From Apricaphanius iberus (Eukaryota; Chordata; Actinopteri; Cyprinodontiformes; Aphaniidae), in assembly GCA_028564705.1 (NCBI GenBank), contig JAPXFQ010000179.1, positions 1 to 64,000 of the forward strand: a DNA stretch of 64,000 bases, written 5' to 3'. Made by a program: the position numbers and the translations under genes. The first letter of the stretch is position 1; each line of letters begins with the position of its first letter. Below, piece by piece: positions 11,053-20,831 of the stretch. Below the pieces are notes generated by a model that had not been told where the DNA came from, searched no databases, and saw only the letters and a program-made list of their open reading frames with translations.

Positions 11053-12459
11053 GTCTTTAGCGGCATCATGTCTGTTACTACGTGGAAGGTTGTTGAGGAT
11101 CACTTTCTCATAAACGAAGAGAGAAACTCCAATCCTGATCAAAAGATGTCCGACTCTGGAGAATTAAACGAGGAACAGGAGGAACCAGAACCACAGCAGA
11201 AGGAAGAGCTGTTTTCACTAAAGGAGGAGCTCAACGTCTCTACGGCGACCCCTGGTGGTGAGCAGATATTCCACCATGAAGCAGAGCTGAAGGTGGTTCA
11301 GGTTAAGGAGGAACAGGAGGAGCTGAGCAGTGATCAGGTTGGAAAGCTTGTGGTGAAGCGGGAGAGCGACACTTTTACGGTGATTCCACCATATGAGGAA
11401 ATATTCCACAGAGAACCAGAACTTGTAAAGATAGAACCAAAACTAAGACAGGTGACCAAGACAAAAGAGGAACCAGAACCTCGATCACTCAAAGGAGAAC
11501 AAGCTGAACTCTGTGTTTTTCAGGATGGAGGGGAACTTTTAGTGAGGGAGGATTTTGGGTCGTTCATTCAGCCTCATTCTGACGATCAAAAAGACACCAG
11601 TGAACCAGAAACAATCGCGAATCATCTACTGTCTCCAACGCCGCCTGCAGCTGAACACCAACATCAGCAAGGAAGCAACCAGCAAGACTCAGGGTTGAAT
11701 AAAGAGAAAGAGCCGAAGGAGAAGAAACGCAAAAAAAACAGGAAACAAGCTAAGGACATGGACAAGTCTAGCCTAAAAAGGCATAAAAAGAAACTTCCCT
11801 TATGTGATGTATGTGGCAAGTGTTTCACTACTCAGCAAATCTTAACCGTGCACATGAGGACTCACACAGGAGAGAAGCCTTTTGCTTGCAAGCTGTGCGA
11901 TAAATCGTTCATCAACAGCAGCAATCTGATTTGTCACATGCGAACTCACACAGGTGAGAAGCCTTTCTCATGTGTGACCTGTGGGAAAAGTTTCCCCAGG
12001 CAACCTGCCCTGACCGCACACATGAGGATGCACACCGGTGAGAAGCCCTATCCTTGTGAGCTCTGCGAGAAGTCTTACCGGGATCGTAGTAACCTGGTCC
12101 GACACATGAGAGCGCACACGGGCGAAAAGCCCTATGCTTGTAACGCGTGCGGGAAGTCTTACAGTGGCAGTAGTCAGCTGGCTTATCACATCACCACGCA
12201 CACCGGTGAGAAACCTTTCTCATGTCTGACCTGTGGGAAAGCTTTCAACAAGCAGAGCACCTTGACCGTGCACATGAGAACACACACGGGCGAGAAGCCG
12301 TACTCCTGCGCCCTGTGTGACAAATCTTTCCGAGAGAATAATGATTTGACTTGTCACATGAGGACTCACACAGGTGAGAAGCCATATTCCTGTGAATTAT
12401 GTGAGAAAACTTTCAGGTGGAGAAATGTTCTCAATCGACACATGAGAACTCATAGGTGA
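11053..12459 (+). CDS. C2H2 zinc-finger protein ZNF-A, last coding exon
   Basis: Encodes a nuclear C2H2 zinc-finger protein, probably a sequence-specific DNA-binding regulator. The internal ATG at 11068 gives 463 residues; if the micro-exon at 4527 is used, ten residues are added in frame. The first 240 or so residues are acidic and hydrophilic, with repeated EEPEP and KEE(E)QEEL blocks and a basic [11 protein letters not shown] cluster just before the fingers, a likely nuclear localisation signal. Eight adjacent C2H2 fingers with TGEKP linkers fill the rest (about residues 243-463). Contact positions -1,2,3,6 read TQIV, NSNC, RPAA, DSNR, GSQY, KSTV, ENDC, WNVR. No KRAB, SCAN or BTB domain is present. 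All Zn ligands are intact, so it appears functional. The acidic repeat style is common in teleost cluster ZNFs; no orthologue name is justified. Confidence 0.93.
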   Translation, partial: VFSGIMSVTTWKVVEDHFLINEERNSNPDQKMSDSGELNEEQEEPEPQQKEELFSLKEELNVSTATPGGEQIFHHEAELKVVQVKEEQEELSSDQVGKLVVKRESDTFTVIPPYEEIFHREPELVKIEPKLRQVTKTKEEPEPRSLKGEQAELCVFQDGGELLVREDFGSFIQPHSDDQKDTSEPETIANHLLSPTPPAAEHQHQQGSNQQDSGLNKEKEPKEKKRKKNRKQAKDMDKSSLKRHKKKLPLCDVCGKCFTTQQILTVHMRTHTGEKPFACKLCDKSFINSSNLICHMRTHTGEKPFSCVTCGKSFPRQPALTAHMRMHTGEKPYPCELCEKSYRDRSNLVRHMRAHTGEKPYACNACGKSYSGSSQLAYHITTHTGEKPFSCLTCGKAFNKQSTLTVHMRTHTGEKPYSCALCDKSFRENNDLTCHMRTHTGEKPYSCELCEKTFRWRNVLNRHMRTHR

Positions 12460-12580
12460 GATGCGATCTTGTGCACTTTGGGATGAATTCTTCACTATCA
12501 GATGCAGATTGACTAAACGCACCTTTATTATACGCTTTTAAACCTCCGCAAAATACAGGCAAAAATCGGTATTTCATTAC
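12460..12580 (+). other. ZNF-A 3' untranslated region (start)
   Basis: Sequence after the TGA stop. No clear AATAAA lies before the hAT-like insertion at 12581, so the polyadenylation site is either beyond or inside that element (candidates include aataaa near 14245). Confidence 0.4.
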
Positions 12581-13478
12581 GAGTGTTGTCACAGTTACTT
12601 TGAAATAATTATCTGATTACTGACTACTGATTACTCCTTCCAAAAATAACTTGGATACTTTACAGATTACTTTTTAAAAAGTAACTAAGTTAGATAACAA
12701 GTTACTCTATTAGTTACTTTCAGCAGATGCCAGTAACACTCCCCACTGCCTGAACATAAAAATATTAACAGGTTTTGCCAATACTCACTTTATTGGAAGT
12801 GCACTTTAACAGTAAGGCTGGAAATATACTTGCCTTTTAAAGTGCAACTCACCCCAAAACTCACTTTCATTTGCTGATAAATTCTACAAATGAGTGTCTA
12901 ATAGTATTGTGTACATGTCTGGTCATTATTTTTGATATTTCAGTAAAAATATTCAATTTGTACCAAAAACCATTAGTGCCATTCTGGTCAACATTACACT
13001 GCACTTAAATTTGAAACAGGGTTTGCTACCGGCTCAGCCCGGGTTTTTCACGTTGGCTAGGATTTCTGATGACAGCAACCTGCCACAGTGAAGCTCAGTC
13101 GCGGCTACACCTCCGCAGTTAGTTTGCAACAAGCTCAAAACGATACGGCACAAAACGTTCCACCCTTTAGTCATTCCCTCTGAATGAGGTGGGGAGAAAT
13201 ATTCAAGCTCATAATTGCCCCCTTTTGAGGCGATGGAGCTTACGTCGCTATTGCTTTGCAGATTTCTGGTTGTCTGTGCGTGTCCTGCTGTAGAAGCTAC
13301 AGGCAGTTACAGCGCATACAATTATTATAGTGTATTTTTTTATATTGTGAATATTAACTTTTTCTAACATAACTGCATCTTTTATATTTTATTATAAAAT
13401 ATCGTGACTTGTAGGCGTTTTGTTGCACCACTTCAGATCGTCACCTAAATTGCTCGCCAGGTATCAAATTTTTGTTTA

Positions 13479-13532
<54 letters not shown>

Positions 13533-14203
13533 TATATATAACAGATTCTTCTGGGATTCTGTCAAACTGTAATTGGTGAATTATATTATCGGTGCCTGTA
13601 CATTTGTTTCACGTCTTTAATTAATCTATTATCGTCATTTCCTATCCTCAATATTAATAATCTAATTAGCTTGAAGACACCTCCCACTGCTTGGATTGGC
13701 CAACTCATTTATGTGTCGACAGATGATTCGTTGCTTTGTATTCCCTTGGTGTGCTGTAATGTATTAAACCTGGGTTTGTATGGGATTTTTAGAATAACCC
13801 TGATGAAGGCTATAAGCCGAAATGCGTTGGTCTCAATAAAGTGGTTGAGCTTACTTTCTAGTGTTACCAGAGTATCTTTTTCCAGTTTTCTCCTTCACCG
13901 TGCACGTGGGAAGGCGGTGAATGAATTTTCAGATTCTGACAGCAAAAGACGGCAGGAGTGTGGTAGAAGGTTTGCAACACCATATTTACCACTGCTGTTG
14001 CTTGTTTTTGCTGCTGCTTTTGCCGCCGTTGAACCCTTGTACCAAATATATATTTTTGCTTAAGAAAATTACAAATATAGTAAAGGACATGGGCATGGAC
14101 AACTTAACTAATTTGACTAGTGGTATGGAAATAGTAACGTGTTAAGATTAGTCGTTACTAAAAAGCCGGTCATATTAGGAGTAACACGTTACCGACATCA
14201 CTG
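12581..14203. mobile_element. hAT-like DNA transposon, non-autonomous
   Basis: Left end gagtgttgtc...gttac, right end gtaac...gacatcactg, inverted repeats with a few mismatches. Flanks ttcattac (12573-12580) and ttcatcac (14204-14211) match at 7 of 8 bases, fitting an aged hAT target duplication. Stretches rich in gttact/agtaac motifs occur at both ends. The interior includes a (TA)n tract and a block at 13795-13860 (ctgatgaaggctataagccg, then ggtctcaataaag) like the 3' part of other fish repeats. No transposase frame survives. It lies in or just past the ZNF-A 3' UTR. Confidence 0.7.
13480..13545. repeat. (TA)n microsatellite with palindromic flanks
   Basis: A TA run framed by actgtatata on the left and tatacagtatata on the right, so the whole block is self-complementary and could form a cruciform. 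Confidence 0.9.
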
Positions 14204-14384
14204 TTCATCACTTCATTCAAAGGATTAACAGTCCAACCTCTACAATAAAAGGACAGTTTGGATCATTTCTTTTAAATATCAGGGGCCTTGTGTAGAAAGA
14301 CTTTTGTGGAGGACAAGCAAAGACATGGTCTTAAATCCAGAAAATCGTTTGCACAGAAACATTTTTTTTTACAACAACGTGAGA

Positions 14385-14660
14385 AAACAAAGCAAGGCAA
14401 GGCAAGGCAATTTTATTTCTATAGCACACTTTCAACACAAGGTAATTCAAGGTGCTTTACATGATTCAGTGATAATGAAACCACATGATTACAAAGCATA
14501 TAAGTTTAACAGTAATCAATCAGTAAGAAAAGATATTGTAAGGAACAAATCCACGTAATTAATACACAATCACTTAAAAATAAAGCTAAAAGATAGAATA
14601 AAATATAGAAATTAAAACGACAACAATAAAATAATATAAAGATCAAATGTTTACAAAAAA
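14385..14660 (-). mobile_element. L2 3'-tail copy, heavily 5' truncated
   Basis: Contains three gcaag copies and then caattttatttctatagcac, then cacaaggtaattcaaggtgc, which match the 3' tail of the 29708-31310 L2 for about 150 bp. Only untranslated tail is present, as is usual for dead L2 copies. It ends just before the CACTG terminus at 14667. Confidence 0.85.
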
Positions 14661-14831
14661 GTTCCACACTGTAAAAAAGAAAAAAGTTGAGAAAACTTAA
14701 AAAGAAAAAAGTTGAGAAAACTTAAAAATTTCAAGGCAACATGATGCAAGAGATTTTTGAGTTTTCTCAACTTTTGCTGACCGTTGATTTAATTAAGATT
14801 TGTAAGTTCCGCCAAGTTGGATCTTCTTCTT

Positions 14832-15560
14832 AACCTGATTAAGATAATCTTGTAAGGCTAACAAAGAAATTCTGGTTTTAGTGCCATGAATTTCTGTACT
14901 CGCTAAATGCAGATATTCTTGTTGAACAAACATACAATTATTACTTGAGTGAGTTGAAAATTTACAAATATAAAAATGAACATTTATATATATTAGAAAA
15001 TGCTCAATAAATTAATGTAAAAACAAACCACAACTGATTTTTTTCCTCAAATCTTATTTATTTTGTGGAACAGTCCTTTCAGTATTTCAGAATGCTTTTT
15101 GAAAAGTATTGCCAGTTTCTTTTGAGTGTTTTGAGCTCACCTGCAGAAACAAAGTTTAAATCCACAAAAAAAGAAAGAAAAACTGTCAGCGACATATAGT
15201 CACCCAGATACAAACCATGACAGTCTTATAACAGCTAAACTTAACCAGTTGCACATTAAATAGAACGGTGCTATAAATGATTGGCTATTTAGCCAGACAC
15301 TGACATTTTTACATGGGCATAAGTATGATTAACTAGAGCAGTTAAAAGTTCTTAAAGATGTTACCGTCAATCAACAGGGAACAGATAAAACACCAGTTCT
15401 GTACTGTAGAAAACACTTGAACAAATCTTTTGAAATACTACATGACAAAATCTCCCCATGTGTTAACAGATTCAACATTCAACGTTTCTTCTAATGATTT
15501 ATATAGATTACCTTCATATTGTCCGACCAGGTCAAAATGATCAAAATGCCTTCATTCTGT
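14832..15560. other. Interior of the candidate CACTA unit, no gene
   Basis: AT-rich non-coding sequence between the left subterminal repeats and the polypyrimidine satellite. No frame of note. Confidence 0.4.
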
Positions 15561-15562
15561 TT

Positions 15563-16605
15563 TGACTGTTCCTTCCTCCTCCCCTCTTCCTTTTTTCTTC
15601 CCAACCTCCTTTCCTCCTCCTTTTTTCCTCCCTCCAATCCTCCCAACCTCCTTTCCTCCTCCTTTTTTCCTCTCAGCCTCCTTTCTTCCTCCCTTACTCC
15701 TTACTTCTGACCTCCTTTTCCCTCCCTCCTTTCTTCCTCCTTTTTTCTTCCCAACCTCCTTTCCTCCTCCCTCCCTCCTTTCTTTCCTCCCTTCCTTCCA
15801 ACGTCCTTTCCCCTTCCTTTTTTCTTCCCGACCTCCTTTCCTCCTCCCTTTTTTCCTCCCTTCCTTCCAACCTCCTTTCTTCCTCCCTCCTTTCCTCTCA
15901 GCCTCCTTTCTTCCTCCCTCCCTTCCTTCCAACCTCCTTTCTTCCTCCCTCCTTTCCTCCCTCCCTCCTTTCTTTCCTCCCTTCCTTCCAACCTCCTTTC
16001 CCCTTCCTTTTTTCTTCCCGACCTCCCGACCTCCTTTCCTCTCGACCTCCTTTCTTCCTACATCCTTTCCTCTCGACCTCCTTTCTTCCTCCCTCCTTTC
16101 CTCCCGACCTCCTTTCTTCCTCCCTCCTTTCCTCCCGACCTCCTTTCTTCCTACCTCCTTTCCTCCCAACCTCCTTTCTTCCTCCCTCCTTTCCTTCCGA
16201 CCTCCTTTCTTCCTACCTCCTTTCCTCTCGACCTCCTTTCTTCCTCCCTCCTTTCCTCCCAACCTCCTTTCTTCCTCCCTCCTTTCCTCCCAACCTCCTT
16301 TCTTCCTCCCTCCTTTCCTCCCAACCTCCTTTCTTCCTACCTCCTTTCCTCTCAACCTCCTTTCTTCCTCCCTCCTTTCCTCCCGACCTCCTTTCTTCCT
16401 CCCTCCTTTCCTCCCGACCTCCTTTCTTCCTACCTCCTTTCCTCCTCCCTTTTTTCCTCCCTTCCTCCCAACCTCCTTTCTTCCTTCCTCCCTCCTTTCC
16501 TCCTCCCGACCTCCTTTCTTCCTCCCTCCCTTCCTCCCTCCCTTCCTCCCAACCTCCTTTCTTCCTCCCTCCTTTCCTCCTCCCTTTTTTCCTCGCTTCC
16601 TACAT
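15563..16605. repeat. 1-kb polypyrimidine (CCTCCTTTC)n minisatellite
   Basis: More than 1 kb of almost pure C/T on the plus strand (G/A on the minus), built from variants of cctcctttcttcctccctcc with spacer forms ccaacctc, cgacctc and cagcctc. The repeat block is about 34-36 bp and most regular between 16080 and 16440. Open frames on both strands (348 codons plus, 267 minus) arise only because stop codons need both purines and pyrimidines; they are not genes. Mirror-symmetric polypurine/polypyrimidine DNA can form triplex (H-DNA), and the G-rich strand could form quadruplexes. Confidence 0.95.
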
Positions 16606-16689
16606 TAGAGAAAGTAAAATAGCAGCAATCATGAAAGCATGGAAAAAAATGGCAATTAAGCATAAAATGTGAAAATCCTAAAAAAAAAA

Positions 16690-16850
16690 AAGTAATTGTC
16701 TTTGTAGATTTCAAGAAAGCATATGACGGGGTGCCAATAGAAGAGCTGTGGTTTTACATGAGGCTGTTTGGAGTTGGAAGAGAAGTATGTTAGTGTTACA
16801 GGACATGTATGAGAGTTGTGAGACAGCAGTGAGATCAGATTTTTCAAACA
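16690..16850 (+). mobile_element. LINE reverse-transcriptase fragment (RTE-like)
   Basis: Plus-strand translation gives VFVDFKKAYDGVPIEELWFYM followed by RLFGVGRE, then after a +1 shift VLQDMYESCETAVRS. This is the RT palm motif A region of an RTE-type or related LINE (the D of FVDFKKAYD being catalytic). Only about 50 codons remain. It interrupts or abuts the 3' end of the minus-strand transposase-like gene. Confidence 0.85.
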
Positions 16851-18540
16851 TAAGGCCAATTCCAAAGGAATGACGCCTTCAAAAAGGTCATGCAACACTT
16901 CTGGCGGAAATCCAGTTATTGGATGAAAAAACAGTAGATGTTTGCCCAATGCACACTCTCTTTTGACCCCATTAACACTTTGAAGGTTGTCGGTCTGCCT
17001 AAGGTCTTCCAGAAATGTACTGTGCTGATCAACCCCCCTCAATTGGGAGCCATTAACCTCACTGGTTGCAATTTGGTCCCGACTTATCAAACAAAAGCGA
17101 CAGAACTTGTCAACAGTAAAACATTCACGAAAGCCTGCCAGACCATGTGCCCCAAGGTTATCCGCGCTTACACAATATACAGTGTCCGTAACAAACTGAC
17201 CCACAACTTCCACAAAAATTATATATATATATAATTATATCTTTAATCAGTGGCTCAAAAAACTTTTCATAACCCTATTGTTTGATATCAACACTTTTAC
17301 CTAAGAGAGCAAGCTGAATTGAACTGAGATTCGAACGCAACTGGGTCGGTAAATTTAGAATTACCCAATATACCGCAGTGATCTTATGAAGTTTTCTAGA
17401 GGTGCCCAGTGGGTTACAAACTTCAAAATCATCAATATATAACCCTAAACTGATACACAAGTTTTGCTTTCCCAGTAAATTATTGTCCATGTAGTACTTG
17501 CCTTCTTGAAATGACTTAAAGCGCCCAGGTAAAGATTCTTGATTAAATACAATTTGGTCCAAAAAGTCTCTTTGTCCAAGTAATGTCTCAAGTATCTTAA
17601 AGGCAGATATATAAACTAAAGAGTGTTTATGAGCTGTGTTGTACAGATATTCTGTGGGTTCTATAATAGAAAAGTGCTCTTTGAAATAGATATTCCTTCT
17701 GTGAGCTGTAGATAGGGAACCTTTATCTGAGGTTGTGAAAAGGAGAGCATTGGTTTGAACTATAGTATTATAAATGTCTTGCAAAACAAAATCATTCACT
17801 GCAATTTCATGTTTTGAAAGGATATCTTTGACACAGTTGAGAGTATGAATGCTGGAGAAAGAGAGCCGGTTACACAAATCCTCTACAATCTTTTGCGTTA
17901 CAGCTTGAGAAACATGCAACACTGTTTGGGTACAAAGAAAGAGAGAAGCCAATTTGTGTTCAAGTGTCTTACTATCCACCTCCTCTACAATCTCTTCAGC
18001 GTCATCTGGTCTCGCAATATTATAAGTTGATGTTCCTGCTTCTCTATCAGATTGCTCACTTTCATTTATCTCATCTTCAGGAACACTTCTTGCCACTGTT
18101 CGAAAAATCCACATGTGTACCGTTTTTATGGTTTCGACTTCTGTGAGAACTGAAGGTCGGGCGAATGTTCGTTTTAAATTTACACCTTAAAAAAGGGACA
18201 TTGTACAGTTTCTCAGTTCTTTAAATGATGTCCAAGATGGTTCCAAAAAGTTTTTTCATTGCAAATCTCCTTGAAATTACACAATTCACATTGAAATTTA
18301 GAATTTTTGTGTGTTTTCACTATTGAGTGGGATCTTGAGAGGTGTGATCATAATGCTCCAGGTGTTTTAAATACACATACGCAGTCTGCGTTAATGCAGG
18401 GCCAATGTGCACCTTGTCCGTGATGAAGGCGGAAATGTTTCAGAAGAGTCTCTTGATTGGAGCTTGTGAATCTGAAAAATCTGCACTGCATGAAATCCAC
18501 CCCTGAAACACATGGAACACAATCAGTTTTGGTAAAAGCA
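16850..18540 (-). pseudogene. Decayed C2H2 plus HDLFEGV-domain gene, transposase-like
   Basis: Reading on the minus strand from about 18540, degenerate C2H2 fingers come first (CRFFRFTSSNQETLLKHF; WPCINADCVCVFKTPGAL; FQCELCNFKEICNEKTFWNH; CKFKTNIRPTFSSH), then an acidic linker, a long helical region (18114-17278) and a domain with DNLGAHGLAGF, FTVDKFCRFC and FHPITGFPPEVLHDLFEGVI. I recognise this as a multi-copy family seen in fish and some invertebrates, usually annotated as uncharacterised; the HDLFEGV region resembles Tnp2-like CACTA transposases, but that assignment is inference. Breaks: TGA at 18348-18350, further stop and shift near 18180-18215, TAG at 17275-17277 and a TA-repeat expansion at 17219-17240. 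The 3' end is lost at the RT fragment. Not functional as read. Confidence 0.75.
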
Positions 18541-19134
18541 CTTTTGAAACAGTCCCTATAATTTAAAAAAATAACTAATACAACAATAGGCAATATTTTT
18601 CAGAGTAAATGTGTCATGCATGGGAGAAGATGATACATCGAATGGCCAATATCATCTTCCTAACTTAAAGTGATAGTCTGGACTTTGAAAGAAAAACGAG
18701 AGAGGGACATGAGTTATTACAATTCTTAAAATGTGTAATTCATTTAGAGATCCAGACAATCACTTTAACAGAATGCCCTTGTTATATTTTTTCTTTACCG
18801 TTTTGTTATATCGATATTACTGATCTTAACGACTCATTATCTCCAACGTTGTGAAAGAAACACTTGTAATTACTACAATATTGTTGCAATATTAAAAGTA
18901 TTTGGACAAAAACATTATGATACATTTTAAATGTACCTATAAGAAAAACCTAAAAGTTTAAAGAGACGTTGAAGTGTTACATATTAGACCATTGTGTTAA
19001 ACTTAATGGGATTGATATCTAATATGAAAAAATGTCTAGATAAGAAGTTTTTATCATTAACACCTGCAGCCCTACTTGCCTAAAATCTAATTCTAACAGC
19101 CATTATGGGATAAGATCTCCACATATATATTTAA
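18541..19134. other. Interior of the candidate CACTA unit, no gene
   Basis: AT-rich sequence upstream of the decayed gene on its strand. A possible 3' splice site (gtttcag on the minus strand, near 18506-18512) precedes the first finger, so an upstream exon may have existed, but none is recognisable. Confidence 0.35.
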
Positions 19135-19251
19135 GCAATATCACAAGAGAAGCAGTGCTGTTGTGCCAAATATCCGAACTGGTGTTATTCGGTCGTAGGC
19201 ACACCAGTGCCGATATTCCGCACAACAGCATGACCTCGAGTGTGATATTGC
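19135..19251. mobile_element. 117-bp fold-back (hairpin) MITE
   Basis: The sequence folds on itself: gcaatatcac at 19135 pairs with gtgatattgc ending 19251; gctgttgtgccaaatatc pairs with gatattccgcacaacagc with two mismatches; ctggtgt pairs with acaccag around a loop near 19186-19200. Two unpaired internal loops separate the arms. No coding capacity. This resembles fold-back MITEs of fish, but I cannot name the family. Confidence 0.85.
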
Positions 19252-19639
19252 TTTTATACGACAGTTCTACAAGCAAATTTTATGACTTAATAGTAGCAAC
19301 AGCAGATTATGATTTAAATTTTTTATTTAATCAGTTACTTAGCTCCTCTAACACAAATAGTTCCAACTGGAAGGGAGAAAAAAAAAACTGTTGCCAGGCA
19401 ACACAAACATTTCTTGCATATGAACATTACAAATACAATCATTAGAACTCCTGTATGGCGGAGTGATACTGTTTGTAAAAAGTCCCAGTGCTGATTACTT
19501 GGTCGGAACTAACTGATTTTATATATATATTTGTTTTGTAGCAGATAAATTTAAACTGGCACCCAGTGGGGAGGGATGTTTGCTTCATATATTTCATGTA
19601 AAATTCCTGACATTGTTAGAAGAATGAAATTACATCTGT
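19252..19639. other. No gene recognised
   Basis: AT-rich sequence between the hairpin MITE and the dispersed repeat. An open frame at 19155-19445 plus runs through the hairpin and has no family features. Confidence 0.35.
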
Positions 19640-19900
19640 CCATAGAATAAGGAGGTGTAGCCGAGATCTGATGTAGTCAGTAATGAAAGCCTACGTCAGA
19701 AACCCGAGCTGAGCCGTTAGCAAGTGCAGTGTAATTTTTCAACCAACAGGGGGCACTAAACTAACGTTTTTTGTTACAAAATTAATATTTCCACTAAAAT
19801 TAACTAAAATACATAAAATAATGTACGGACGTGTACATAGTGCTATTATACACTTATTTATACAGTTTAACAATAAAATATGTTGGGGTTTGTAGCAGTT
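19640..19900. repeat. Dispersed repeat, copy 1 (pair at 52750-53020)
   Basis: Shares an ordered series of blocks with 52750-53020: ggaggtgt, gcctacgtcag, aacccgag, gccattagcaag/gccgttagcaag, gcagtg, aattaatatt, actaaaatacataaaataat and acagttta. The order and spacing are kept, so the two are copies of one dispersed element. Class unknown; no terminal repeats located. Confidence 0.65.
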
Positions 19901-20640
19901 TAAACATTACCTAAAATGAACAATGGAGCACGAGATAAACTGTCTATTACAAAAGTTATTGATATTTTCATTGAATTGGCGTACAAGTCTGTCGTACAAC
20001 GACCCATTAAAGTGTCTGCCAGCCCCCGCATAGCTTACATGGGCGGGAATTTGTTTGTTGGTCAAAATTAATATATCTCCACACAAGGATAACGTTAAAA
20101 CCTTTTTAATATTGGGTAATAAGCTTTGCTACGGCAGACGTTCAGCAAAAAAAAAGAAGCCAGTCTAAGATACATTTAACATCATACATTTAGTGAAAAA
20201 GTAACTTTGACTGAATTTCAGACATGTTTAATATTAAAAAGTCAGGGGTCGACTGCGCTGTGCCGACGCTCTGAGCTATTACAGTAGCATAGAAGTGGGT
20301 GAAAGGCTAGAAATGTCGTTAAGCGCTTTTAGAAAAGCCTAATAATATACCAAGTTAGCTTACCTGCTAGGGCAACTGGTCGGCAGCTCCCGCTGAAGTC
20401 CAGAAATTGTCCAACTGCTCCACTCGTACTGCAGACCAGGTCGAAAATCGGTATTGGTCCACATAATTAAATTCCCATCTGACTTTGACCACCTTTGGTC
20501 AAATTTTGGGCCAAGAAAACGTCTACGAACCAGCCTCACACCAGTCAGGTCTACTAAGTAGTCTGTTTGAACCGGTTTGAACTTGTTCAGAGTATGTGCG
20601 CGTCAGTAATCTACGGGGTTTCCCAGTCGTTCCCAACTTG
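19901..20640. other. No gene recognised
   Basis: Non-coding sequence inside the candidate CACTA unit. No recognisable motif apart from short GC-richer patches near 20380-20600. Confidence 0.35.
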
Positions 20641-20831
20641 ACTCAAAAAACGTACTCAAAAGTTGATCATTTTTGTTATGCAAAATAGAAAATCTTAGTT
20701 AAGACAACACTGACAAAAATTTGTTCGGCAGACAAGCTTTTTTAGGTTGTAGGTGGAAAGCTTTTTTCTGAGTTAGTTAAACTTGAAAATTTAAATCAAA
20801 GCAACAATTACAAGTTATCGTTTTTACGGTG

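Larger units (their letters stand above)
14667..20831 (-). mobile_element. Candidate CACTA/EnSpm-like transposon unit
   Basis: The left boundary CACTGTAAAAA (14667) and right boundary TTTTTACGGTG (20831) are inverted with one mismatch in 11, and the CACTG/CACCG type of terminus is characteristic of CACTA (CMC-EnSpm) elements. The left subterminal region has the motif gttgagaaaacttaaaaa twice in tandem and then inverted as gagttttctcaac near 14760; related motifs (ctcaaaagttga, gtttaactaactcag) sit near the right end. Such subterminal repeats are typical of CACTA elements. Inside is a decayed multi-finger gene with a HDLFEGV-type domain (16850-18540). No convincing 2-3 bp target duplication flanks the unit, so the boundaries could be coincidental. 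Later insertions inside include an RT fragment, a polypyrimidine satellite and a hairpin MITE. Confidence 0.5.

Noticed and set aside
15552..16714. Long open frames on both strands (348 and 267 codons) in the polypyrimidine tract
   Set aside because: Low-complexity (Pro/Ser/Phe and Gly/Arg/Glu/Lys) translation forced by a C/T-only repeat that cannot form stop codons; no domain.
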